Of a stretch of DNA of 25,755 nucleotides, positions 1 through 12,700 are shown piece by piece; position 1 is the first letter of the stretch; each line of letters starts with the position of its first letter. The DNA lies in contig JARBES010000131.1 in assembly GCA_030265145.1 (NCBI GenBank), forward strand, positions 1,293,729-1,319,483, in the 5' to 3' direction. The notes beneath the pieces were generated by a model. It did no database searches and was not told the DNA's origin. It saw only the letters and a list, made by a program, of their open reading frames with translations. The DNA is from Strongylocentrotus pallidus. Lineage: Eukaryota > Echinodermata > Echinoidea > Camarodonta > Strongylocentrotidae. Position numbers and translations under genes: made by a program.

Positions 1-612
1 TTTTTTACTCAAGGGGGGCGTGGTTGAGGGGAAAACAAAAAACCTATTTTTTTTTAGTGCTCACTATCACCCCTGAGAATGTTAATCTTTCAACTCATGA
101 AAATATTCGCATTATTGAACTCATAACCATTCATTATTTGTATATTATTTAACAGGGTAGCCTCATCAGTAGTTAAAATACTGTTATACTTCGGGGGCCC
201 TGCATAACATAGACAACACAGAAGACATACATTACATCTTATTAACATGGTAAAATGATAATCAGGATGGTTTTTCCAGGAAATTTAAACAAAGTAAACA
301 AGAAATTAAATCAACATGACCTACATTGTTGACAAAATGTTGTAAGAGTTATACTAATGCAATAGCACTTACTGAAAAATTGAAGAGTTTAGTTTATAAG
401 GCTTGCAAGATACATGTATCATAGCACACCCAGGACTGTTGTTGCTAGGACCATTGTGTGTAGTTCCATAACAAGTGTGCAAGCAGTTTTGTGGAGCAAT
501 AGGAAGGGTAGTTTGGACAAGATTGTTTCTTAATGGGATGGATAATGGAATACATCATTTAAACATTATAAAAAACATCAACTTATTTCCACCTGTATTG
601 TCTGTATTTTAG
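1..612 (+). other. Intron before exon A
   Basis: AT-rich, with no open frame that matches UBR5. I see no mobile element or other feature I can support. Confidence 0.7.
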
Positions 613-779
613 TATGGCTATGCGGGATGTGATGGGTCGTAGTAGCAGCAGCTCTGCCCAACCTGCTGGACCTAGCGGTTTACCAGGTGATGATGGTCGA
701 GACTCAGCTTCATCCCCACTCCCAACGGCACCAATACCTACACTCAGCTGGCCTCCAGAACCTTCAGGGCTATATATGG
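613..779 (+). CDS. UBR5: UBR5 exon A
   Basis: Acceptor TTTTAG, donor GTAAGA. One base completes a codon from an upstream exon, then the frame reads [19 protein letters not shown] to GLYM, with a Ser-rich middle. It ends with one base of a codon that exon B completes as Asp. The Met here is an internal residue and need not be a start. Confidence 0.85.
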
Positions 780-3700
780 GTAAGATTACCAGATATTGTT
801 TATTTGGGCTACTGGTTGAAAATAAAGAATAATTTGGTGATCATATTATGGGGATTTCTGCCCATTTTACAATCTCTTCATTGCTATATTTCAAGAACCA
901 TTTTGGCGACAAACTTCAAATTTGGAACTGAAAGATTGAACAACAGATAGCAGATTCCAGTTTGAAAGGAACAGTATCTATACAGAAACACAACAACTTT
1001 CCATAGTAACACATTTTCTGGAGTGGGAGATTTTTAGTATTTATTAATTCAAACTTTAAAATCATTGTTTATGCATTACTCCATGATGAAAACTATGATT
1101 AGCAAAAATATAGAGAAAAAATATGAAGAAACATGGATAATTCAAGATGTAATAAACCACTTCTGATTCACCCCTGTATTTTGAAAGATGTAAATGAATG
1201 TTTTGACTCTATAGACCAAGAAGAGGATAATCTGAGTCTTGGAAGCACCTCAGCAACGGTAGGAGGATCCTCCAGCTCTCTGGCTAGTAACCCACCATCC
1301 TTAGCAACCAGTATGTCTTACAATCAAGCAGTAGCCCTGACACCAGAAGAACGTAGAAGCAATGCTCATAGCATCCTACGTCTGCTCTGTGAGGCTGCAG
1401 CTCTAACAGAAAAGCTACCAGACTTCTTGTCTGCAAAGTAAGCACCCTTATTTCTTCTTTGTCTCATTAGAAATGATTTGATTTGATTGTTTTTTATTTG
1501 ATTTGATTATGTACCAACAGCAATACAGTAATACATTTCATACAATGTGTTTCCATATACAAGAAGAGAAACTATTGGTTGGTAAATGATAATGTGGTTA
1601 TTTTGTTAGCTTGACCTCTCGTTTTTCTACTCAAATTGATTGTGTAGGTGATAGAGATAGATTTGTAGAAGTAGATGTCTTGTTCTATTGTGGTATTTAA
1701 AAAATAATCATATACCAAGCAGATGTCACTGTCTTGGTTTTTTGTATGATTCATGTACTAACTGATATTCATACCAAGAAACATTAGGAAATCCATAAAG
1801 TGAAGAAAAAAGGGCTTGTAAGTGGAGTGATCGATTGTTTCCTTGATATGGCGGTAAATGGTTGCAAAACTGTAGTTTTTAGAAACACTATATTTAGAAT
1901 GAATAGGTAACTAGTTCTGTTTAATGTTCTGTCAATGACTACAGGGACTCTCATGGCAACACACCTTTCATGTCGGCCGTCAAGATCCGAGCATACTCTG
2001 TGGCCCTGACCATCTTCGACACCACCGAGAACCTAGCTTCACGCCGACGGCCCCTCGCACGAACTCAATCCACCAGCCAGGGTGGGGGTGGGGGAGGTAG
2101 CCACAAGAGGGAAGAGCAGCCAGCAAGCTTTAACAAGGAGCTGTTTGAATCTATGGTGTTCCCCCCTGGTAGTCATCCTGATTCATCCCCTCTCTATGTG
2201 CTGTGTTGTAACGATACCTGCAGCTTCACATGGACTGGGACTGAGCATATCAATCAGGTAGGATTACTTGTTTAATAGACCAGTTCATGGTTAGCACATG
2301 TCCCAAATGACCCCGCATATCCACAGATCTTCAAAACATGAAGAGGTCCCACTTTGTAAATTTTGAAATAATCACTCCTACAGCGATGGAGGTGCTACAT
2401 ATATAGCCTTTGTTTCCCTTTTCCAAAGAATACTTCCAACTGTGTATCATGGAGTGCACTGCTTGTGCATGAATGAATAATGATTTAATAACTTTCATGA
2501 GCACGTATCCAGTATTTTGTCTCTGTGTATTTCACAATTTGGTCTACAACGACCTTAATCTGCTCATGCTCAGACTGCAACTATGAACTTGTTTAATTGA
2601 TGGAAGTACATGGTAAGTTTTCTAGGTAGTATAATAGGCCAGCCTCATCAATTCAGACATTTCTATTAAAAAAAGGAAATGTATGGTAACATGTGAAAAA
2701 GTCTGAAAATATTAGTTCACATGTGTTGTCATCACTTCTGCCACAACTATCATTACCTCTGCTCTCATTTGCTAAAGAGTGATATTGACAGTATTGAGTA
2801 ACAGTGTTGATATTCTATTATAGTTGAAATAGAAATTAAAACCGATGAAAATTTAGAAATTGTCATGTATCATTTGCATATGTGCCATGATTTCTCTCCA
2901 TGCCATTCAGTGTAATACAATGTGCAGGTGTTACTGATTTCTTATTGTTATGATTGTGTTATTTATGTTCATCCCCAGGACATCTTTGAGTGTAGGACCT
3001 GTGGTCTGCTAGGACCACTGTGTTGCTGTACAGAGTGTGCCAGGATCTGCCACAAAGGACATGACTGCAAGTAAGTTACTGTTACAGTCAAACCTGTCTT
3101 AGTGGCCACCTGTCTATATTTTGTTTCTTGAGAAAGAAACATGTTTTGTAGAACGTGTCTACAAAGGCTACTTTCTCTGTTTCCCTTGGGTGACCTTTAT
3201 AGACAGGTTTTACAGACCTGCCAACCAATACGATTCTTAGAAGCAAATACGACAGTACAATTTTTTTTAAAAATAATTTTTGAATTTGTATGTGTGTGGG
3301 CCATTTTGAATGGCGAAATGGCCATTCTGTCTTATAAAGTATCCCACAAGCATCTCACATCAGCAATTTGGTGATGTTCATTGGTTCATCGAACACATCA
3401 GTCGTGACGAAATCGTGCATATTCAACCGATGATCCATACACAAATTTCTTCCTGTATTTAGGAACTGTAAGAGGCATTGATCCTCGTAACAGTCCGTGT
3501 TTATTTTTAAGAATACAACTTTGGTCAGTAAAATACAACTTTTTGGATTAAAGAATACAGTTTTTGATCTCCAGAGGTTGGCAGGTCTGGTTTTACTGTA
3601 TTTATCAAAGTATTCCGAGAATTCCATACCTTACATGCATCATATAAGTTTTGAAGGAAGGTTTTTTCATCAACATATGTCAGCAATAATTGCTTCTAAA

Positions 3701-6700
3701 AGAGCACTTCCTACTTTAAATTTCACAGGCTACAACCTGTCTCACAATCTCATCATATTGGGGTCAACTGGACAGAGACAACTTCAGTATTTCAGATTCT
3801 CCATTACAACACACCACTTCAAATTGTATAAAAATGTACATAAGTTGCGAAGTCTGGGAATACACAAAACATAATATTACTATGGTAAGCTTTAAATTCG
3901 TAATATACAGAGAGTAAATCTACCCTTGTACCTATTTTACAGATTGAAGCGTACATCACCAACGGCTTACTGTGACTGCTGGGAGAAATGTGAATGCAAA
4001 GCTCTGATCGCAGGACAGATCTTCACTCGTATGGAGCTTCTTGATAGGCTTATCAATGAAACCAACTTGGTCACTATACCTAATAGCAGGTAAGCATTCT
4101 TTTACATACCCCATTCCTTTGTTCCTAATGTATCTCTCTTGCTTTTTATCCCCTTCTCTCTCTCTCCTAAAATTGCTGATGTATTTTTTCTGTACCGGTA
4201 TACAAGTATATGAGTTTGTCATTATGTTTTTGTACAGTGTATCAAATGCATCATCAATTATAAGCTTTGTACTAAATGCTGTGTTGTAGCTCTTTTGCCA
4301 CACAATTTTCATAAGAAACGCTACCAGCAGACATTTGAATTCAAGGCTTCTTATGGAAGGTCATTGTAAATGAGATTAAAACCCAAGGACACAGACTTAG
4401 AAGCAAACATAGGATCATCTATTCCAAGACCACCAGTATAACAACCAATCTAATTTACCACCTGCTAATGTATGGTATGTCTTCTCATTTTCAGAGGAGA
4501 TCACATCCTGTTGTTCTTAGCTCAGACAGTGGCTCGTCAGACTGTAGAACAGAGACAGTATCGTCAGTCTAGGAGCAGGCTCTCTCGTAAGAATGAATCA
4601 GGTAGGAGCTTTATTAGCCTCTAACAAAGATACAGTTATCAGTTTTCACAGGTTTTCTTATCTCTTTTAAAATGTACTAACTAATATTTTGTAGACATGC
4701 TGTAGTAGATTGTACTTGAGTTATTCTGAAATGTAAGTTAAACCATATGTTGAAAATGAGGCAGCAAGATTATCAATTAACAAGATTTTTCTTTTGTTAT
4801 TGTATTTTGTTGTCTACACCTTATCTTGATAAATAGTATTCAAAAAATTCATAACATGTAATTGAAAGTGTTTTTTCTTTCTTCAATGGACATGGATTGT
4901 TTATTTTCATAGTCCAATCAAGCTACCAATTTTCATGTTGTCTTCAGGTATATTTTGGTTACACCAAAATAGTGTCGATAATTTTGATAACAGTGCAAGT
5001 CTGATTTCAGAATTCTTCCATGCCCCTTACAGGAAGAAAATAAAATGACCATTACATGTATACAGTATTAAACCTGTACGAAGGTAGAGGTGTTGAGGTC
5101 TAGTGGATAATTCTCTGGACTGTGAACCACAAGGTACGAGGTTCAAATTACACCGCGGCACTAATGTCCTTTGGCAAGACATTAATCTACATTGGCCACA
5201 CTCGACCCATGTGTAGTAATTAAGTGGGTACCTGGTAGTTTTCATTCCTAAAATTCACTGAGCGCTACGGTTGCCAGAGCTAAAGCCAGGGCGATAATAT
5301 CCAAAGTCCTTTTGAAAAGTGTAGAGATGTTTTATCATAGTTTGATATGCGCTATACTAGAATGGCATATTATTATTATTAATGTGTCGTTGTTTGTTTT
5401 GCTTGCAGACATTGACATGCCTGATCATAACCTAGAGCCACCTCGATTCTGTCGCCATGCGCTTGAGAGTATCCTACAGGAATGGCAAGCCGTCAGTGCT
5501 ATGATACTCAATGGATGTCAGGACAAGAAGAAGTGAGTCACTCCCTCTCCCCGCCTTCCAAAATACTTTATAGATAACAATAATAATAATTTATGAAAGA
5601 TATATTCGATATTAGTGTCATATCGCTCTAATTCCTTGATAAAGTGCAGAAGGATTTGCAAATATTTTCATTGTATATCAAAGCAATTGGTGTGGTCTTG
5701 TCTTTGAGGAACAAGAATTTTCTAGGTGCATCATTACAATGAAGTGTGTGAAGAGAAGGAACAACATTCTTCAGATGTCCTTGATTTAGCACCCTCTTTC
5801 ATGCAAGCAAAACGATCCACAATTAATAATAATAATAATAATCAAAGCTACTGAAACGGTGGCATTTGCTTGAGTATGAGCAGCATTGTACAAGTCATTA
5901 TTGATAACAAGTTTTATGAGACATGCCCAAGTCTAGACATGCATCAAATCAATCAGTAAATGCAAAGATTTTCTAAACATTTGTATTGTGTTGCTTTGCA
6001 GGGACTGTGCAGGAGGGAGTGGTCATATGCCCATACCAGAGGATCAGGTGTATCTCATGCGTCAGTCTGGTACGGTCAAATTGGACTGGTTTACCCATAT
6101 GCTGATCGTCAAGTGTACTTCTTCAGTGAGTATCGTTCTGCCTATGAGCTAGTGATAGAGCTACAAATGTGTTTACAAATTTCTTTTATCAGTGAAAAAA
6201 AAAAGAAACCTGAAAGATCATATTTTCACTTATTTTCACATTTAAAAAGAAAAAATTGTATGTAATGTTATAAATTATATTTTTGTGAAATACAAGGAAT
6301 CTTTTCTTTTTTCGAAATGTCAGAACTAAAGAATATCTTTATATTGTTCCCTTGAAAGTAGAAAGTAAATGTCATACATTTGCTAAAAAAATATTTCTCT
6401 CATGCTTACCTTCAGAAATAGCCATACATTTAATTTACTTTTTTTTTTACTTACCGTTTTGGCCGACTTAAAAAACAGTAGAGGACCTAGGATAGAACCT
6501 TGTGGTACGCCGTGTAATAGAAGAAAAATTGGAGGAATTATTATTATCAACTACATATTGAAATCTATCAGAAAGATTACTTTCAAACCAAGATGACAGA
6601 CAAATTTGAGTGTTGTTCTAGTTTCCGTGTGGTGAGTCAACACACCGATTACTGAGCTGGGAGACATTGCCAGACATTTTTTGGTTTACCGTGTATAAAC

Positions 6701-9700
6701 CGCACCCCCGACTTTGAATTTTTTTTGGCGGCAAAAAGGTGCGGTAAATACACCGTTAATTACGGTACATTTTTATAACATCGGCTGCATCGATTTAAAA
6801 GCCTTATCATTTTATTCTTATCTCTTGTATCTTTCAGGATTTGGACACCCTTCTGACCACATTGATCCGTCGTCTCCGCCACGCTCAATCCTCTACCAGT
6901 AAGGCTGAAGCTGCTGAGGTAGCCCGTAGATTCATCCGATCTGTCGCTAGGGTATTTGTTGTGCTCAGCATTGAGATGACTCCTGGCAAAAAGCTGTAAG
7001 TTTTATATTCTATCTGTTATTATTTGAATGAGTCGTATTGTATCTGAATATTGTTCTTAATTGCTTTTTTCTTAGATTTTTTAAATATTTGTAATACTAT
7101 GTTGTATCTTATATTCTAGAGGTTTTCATGCAGAACGTGTGCATTCAATTAGATAGGTATAACATGTAGGCATCCATGCAGTAAATGAGAAAGAGCATGA
7201 AGTAAACACACTTTATACATTTGATTATTTGTGATTTTATTAATTGAACTCTCACTTTTATTTAAATTTCCAATTTTGTTGTAATTCCCTTTTCTAATTG
7301 AGGATGTGAGTGACAAGCTTTATTAGAAGTGCTCTAACGTAATTATGGTCACTCAAAATTATAAACTTGAGATCATCATATAACTCGCAACTGTCATCTT
7401 TTTTCTGTTTAGGTCCGAGCCAGTGCAGCGTTGCAAGCGAGTGTTCCAGGCTTTGATCCACCAGTCCATTACTGAACTCTGTGAGATTGGAGATTCTTTG
7501 ATTGCACCTGTACGGATGGGGGTAGCTAGACCTTCCTCCCCATTCCCTCTCTTCAACAGCCATGCTGATGCCATTCAGGTTAGTATGATGTCCAAGACTA
7601 GAAAGGATATTGTTGTCAGAGAAAATGGCAAGTATTTTTCTGAGATGTTTATCATGTATGGAAACAGATTAAGAAGTTGTTTGTACCAGGAATTTAATCC
7701 AATTGTTGATGAAAAACCACCAAAAATATTCAAATTCCAGACATGAAAACTAACATCAGATAGAAAAGTTGCAGTATTTAATATTAGAGAAACTTACAGA
7801 GTAATACTTCCACAATGTTCTTCCCCTAAAAAGCATAGGGGCTTAATTGCGATTTCTGAACGTGATGTTGTTATTATTCTTATATCATAAGGAGAGAAAA
7901 AAAAAAAAAGTATCGATTGAAAAGGTTTTATTAATTGCACTTCGCAGCCAGATGGCTGAATTATGAACAATTTACATTGGCAATAAATTATAATACATAC
8001 AAATGTGGTTTGACATTCTCACAAAGTATAATATACAGTATATAACAAAATTCATAACAAAGTTCATAACCAATATGACTAAGAAGTAGTGTATTTTTGA
8101 CCTCATATCCTTCTCTTTGATTATTCATCAATATTGTATTTCAGGGAAGTGAAGAGCTGTTCTTTACTGAGCCCCTCCCCATGAGATCTGCCTCTAGCAA
8201 CCAGCCTAGCTCCAGCCACACCCATCACCACGCCCCCTCTCTGAGGACACACTCACATCGTATCACTCGGAATCGAACCATTGATGAAGATGATCAAGAC
8301 ATGGAGGTCGGAGAAGGAGAAGAGGTAAGAAGCATTGAGGAGCGGAAATAGGATTTGTCATTAGCTCTTTAGCGTGCATGTCTTATGGGATCAGGAACAA
8401 AAGACATGGAATAGTTTTCACCATTCCTCAGGTCTTCAAGATAGGCAATCTATCCACTGTCATGCGATCTTATTTTGACGAACTGTCTTGCAAGATTTGG
8501 GTATGTTAAATTTGATGGTATATATTCTGAGTGGTATTCTATTGAGAAAAAATTGCATAGCCTGTGAGTGAGGATGATGATGGGGAACCACCTTAATCAC
8601 CTTTTATACCTGTATTTTGTTTTGCACATTTGTTTGTAGATTGACATGGTTGAAGGAGACATAGTGGTTGTATCTAGTGATGTACATGTACGTGAGAGAG
8701 ATTCCAGCAGTGCACCACCCAGAGATCCTAGAGAGCAACCCAATCAAGATGACCAACCAGAAGATGATGGTAAGCTCACAATTCAACCGTACAACTCTGA
8801 ACTAAAAACTTTCATATTTAAGCCAAGTAAATACTATTTTTTTAATGCATTATATCTGCCAGCCTAGCTGTTTATGGTGACTCCTTTTGGAGAAGAGAGA
8901 GTGTACATTGACAGATTGCCAAGTACCCCAGACAATACTGGATAATATGTGTGTCGGCCACTTTAGATGTTAGGGTATTGTTTATCTAACTGTTAAATCT
9001 AAACATATTACACTATAATTACGCTGATTTTTGAAGGAAAATAAATAAATTTGATTTTCTAGTGCCACATGTCCTTTTGTCTGCTCTCATAAGCCCTGGC
9101 CCCATTTGTACCTTCCTGTGTACCGGTATGTCTTTGATTTATTCTTCAGTAACAAGATATCTGCAATTGCTCCCCTGATCACAGTTGTCCTAGATTCCTT
9201 GCACATTCTTGGTTTGATAACCTTTATTTCTTTTCCTGCAGCTGGTAATGAGAGTGACATGGACCTAGACCTGCTAGCGGAGAGTGACTATGATAGTGAG
9301 AGTAACCATAGCAACCAAGACCATGAAAGCGGCGCACAGGACTCCAGCCGTCGGGGTGGGGTCAATGCTCCTAATGCAGGATCAGATGCTGGTAAGTTCC
9401 CAGGGATTCATGTTTTTCAGACACTGTGTGGTACTGATTAGGTATTTCAAGAGCAGAATGTTCATGGTGTACTTATTAAAACAATAACACAGACTATACT
9501 CAGTAGCTACTCGCTTATTGCAAGTAAATTATTGCAAAGTAACAATGACTTTCCACCTTGCATGGTTTCAAAGAGATATTCAGAAATGTTCACAGTAAGG
9601 TTTGGTTTCAGGCAGTTTGTAATGAGAGTGGTTTTGATGCTGATAGGATAATACTGAATCTGTATTTCCTGTTAGAACTTATTGAAAATAGAACACCTTT

Positions 9701-12700
9701 ATGTTTTGGAGGTCAATTGTAAATCTGTAATTGTAAATGCAGAATGAGTTTTACAGCATCAAGCCAATTGATTTCATTGAATTACGCACTCAATAAGAAA
9801 AGATTATCCCTTAACTTTATCAAAAACACCACTCAATTAAAATCTCCTAGATATGGAACAAAGGGATTCTTATGTAAGATTTCCCTTTTGAAATTGATTG
9901 GATAACAAGGCCATTGCAATAATTGAAAATACACAGGATTCCTTCTTGTACTATTGTGGGATGATGAATGCTTGAGGCTTATGTCTCTCTTTCTATCTTC
10001 CTCAGGTGGTGGTCTAGCATCACTCTTCTTCTCTGAAGATGAATCCTCCTCCAATGCGGATGAAGCTGAAGAGGAAGAGGAGGAGGATAGTGACAATGAG
10101 TTCAATGAAGTAGAAGAGGAGACGGTCGATCAGGCTTTCAATGAAGACTCACTGGAGAGACCTACCACAGCCAGTGCTAGTGGATCACAAAGCATTGAAG
10201 GAAACAGGTTGGACATAATGAAGATGGCAATACCCAATCCGTTCTTTGTCTATTTATTTTAAAAAAATGGTATTCTATATTTGGCATCAGTGCTTGTCAA
10301 GTGCTAAAATCTTGTACACATTACTCTATTAAAAATTCAAATTTTGTTATGCAATGCACATGTAGCTAGTAAAAATACAAGTTTAATATTTCCTATTTGT
10401 TATTTCTAGTACATTCATGTAAAATGAAATTTGCATAAATTTGTTTAATTGAAGACATAAATGCAGATAATTTAAATAGATGAATTCAGTTTGCAGTCCT
10501 ACTTGTATGATAGTACATGATTTTTGCAGGAAATGTATTATTTCTAAATTCTGTTATTAAATATCATAAATGATATAAGGCTTTATCAGTTATATTAATG
10601 CTGATATAGTTTATCAGATGTTCTCAAAAGTGGCAATGATTTTAGCTATTTTATTGTTTTCAAGATGAGTTTTTAAAATTTATATTGTGTTTTATGATGT
10701 AGATCCAGCCAGCCGCCACACCCCCTCCAGTGGGCCTTCCGTAATCAACAGCCTCTGTCCTCGAGCAACCCCAGGACTAGCGGCTCAGGTGTGATCAACG
10801 AGGTGCTAGGATCGGCCAGCAGCGCTCCTCCTGTTGGTACGTAATACCATCCTTATCATATAACAATCAAAGGCCTTTTCAATGTGATTTCTTTCTTGCT
10901 GTAAAATGTGCAAGTTTGTTATAAGGTCAAATATCCTAGATTTGTGCTGCTGAGAACCATGCATTTCACTTGAAAACTCAGGAAACATTGGTTTCCCTGA
11001 TCATTTTACACTTTAAGAAATTGCTCATGTGGGTTAGAAATGGGAAAATATGGTATCTGCAAAGGGTAGGTCTGATTGTATTCTGTTACACTGCCTGTGG
11101 AAAACTTTGTCTAATAACCAAAACCATCAATTAGCTAATAAAGTTTCTAGAGACTGATTCGTATTTGGTTTCATTTTCCTCTAGTACCTACAGGTCTCAT
11201 CTACATAGACCCGTCCAACCTGAGACGAACGACGATATCCGCTGCAGCAAACCCCACCCCACCTAGCTCCAGCGCCACCGAGACCGCGCCCACCACCACA
11301 GCAAGCCGTCTATCAAGGGCGTTTGGCATCGTACTCCGACAGGTCTCTGATCTAATGGCCTCCCTTCCCAACTACAAGGCTCCAGAACCCCTCACGGAAA
11401 CACTGGAGATTACAGCTGAGAATGCTAAAGAGCTCCAGGTAAGGCAAATGAAACATGATGTACCAAGGAAATCAGACTATCACATATGCAAATTACTTGT
11501 GTTAGCCTCATTAAAGCAATTTATTTGGTTTCGGTTTCGTTCACACTTACATTTAGTTCTTTACATGTAAAGTTTTAAATTAAACATAAATAGTAAGTTT
11601 GCGATATTTTGATATAATTTATTTCTGATCTGATATTAGATATGAAGTTATATACATGTTTCATATCTTTATCTCCACAACAGAACTATGTTCAGTGCAG
11701 TCTAAAGCCCACATGGGACTGGTTGGTATGTGTCATGAATAGCACGGAGGCTCAGCTACGATACGGCAAGGCATTGATGGGAGCTACTGATCCTTCCCAT
11801 CCGACCCATCCTATGCGCAGTCAGTACATGCGCTCCTTGAGGGGTGCAGCCCGTGATGCTGCAGCCCGTGAAGAGACGGCCTACCAGCATTCCCTGGAGA
11901 GCAGGAGACGAGGAACCCATAGTAACACCGAGGACCACGGCTCTATGATGGACTACCTCCGCTATGTGCTATCACTCATGAGATCTCATAACAGTGAACA
12001 CCTGGGATCTCTCCCCATGCTCGACATTGCTGCTATGAAGCATGTCGCCTATGTCCTAGACTCCTGCATTTANNNNNNNNNNNNNNNNNNNNNNNNNNNN
12101 NNNNNNNNNNNNNNNNNNNNNNNNNNNNNNNNNNNNNNNNNNNNNNNNNNNNNNNNNNNNNNNNNNNNNNNNTAATTTACCACCTGCTAATGTATGGTAT
12201 GTCTTCTCATTTTCAGAGGAGATCACATCCTGTTGTTCTTAGCTCAGACTGTGGCTCGTCAGACTGTAGAACAGAGACAGTATCGTCAGTCTAGGAGCAG
12301 ACTCTCTCGCAAGAATGAATCAGGTAGGAGCTTCATTAGCCTCTGAAAAATTACAGAGAGTCACTTTCACAGGTTTTGTTAATGTCTTTAGTAGCACATT
12401 TTGTATATTTTTTTTTTTACTGTTTTGGATTATTCTGAAATGTATGAAGAAACTTTAGTTTGAGAGTAATGCAAAAAGGTTATTAATTGAGAAAAATTGT
12501 CTTTGTTATTGGGCCTTGTCAACCTCTCGTTTGACATATATACTGGTCTAAGGCATGTCACCATGTAAAGTCATTTAATTTTATCAGTTTTTACTCAGAA
12601 CATGGATTTAAATGTTTTAGGTAATCATCTTTAACCTGCAAATGGTATTTGTCTGCAAGTAAGAATTTGATTACAACAACCAGCAATGTCAATGATTGTG

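Larger units (their letters stand above)
4451..12072 (+). repeat. Duplicated block, copy 1 (allele 1) of UBR5 exons F-Q
   Basis: Matches 12173-20746 exon for exon with identical exon lengths and about 97 % coding identity. Intron lengths differ because of insertions. The copy ends inside exon Q, two bases into a Tyr codon, directly at the N gap. Most likely one haplotype contig, not a genomic duplicate. Confidence 0.9.

Noticed and set aside
1133-1214. Extension of exon B upstream to the Met at 1133
   Set aside because: Exon A ends with one base of a codon, which joins in frame only at 1215 after a proper AG acceptor. The upstream stretch is intron that happens to stay open.
3497-3874. Plus-strand open frame of 125 residues
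   Set aside because: It begins inside the nested MITE and ends in intron D-E. No similarity I recognise, and the base composition is like intron.
5960-6265. Open frame of 101 residues, with a similar one at 14000-14224
   Set aside because: It crosses exon H in the wrong phase. The right phase reads [15 protein letters not shown], which matches UBR5.
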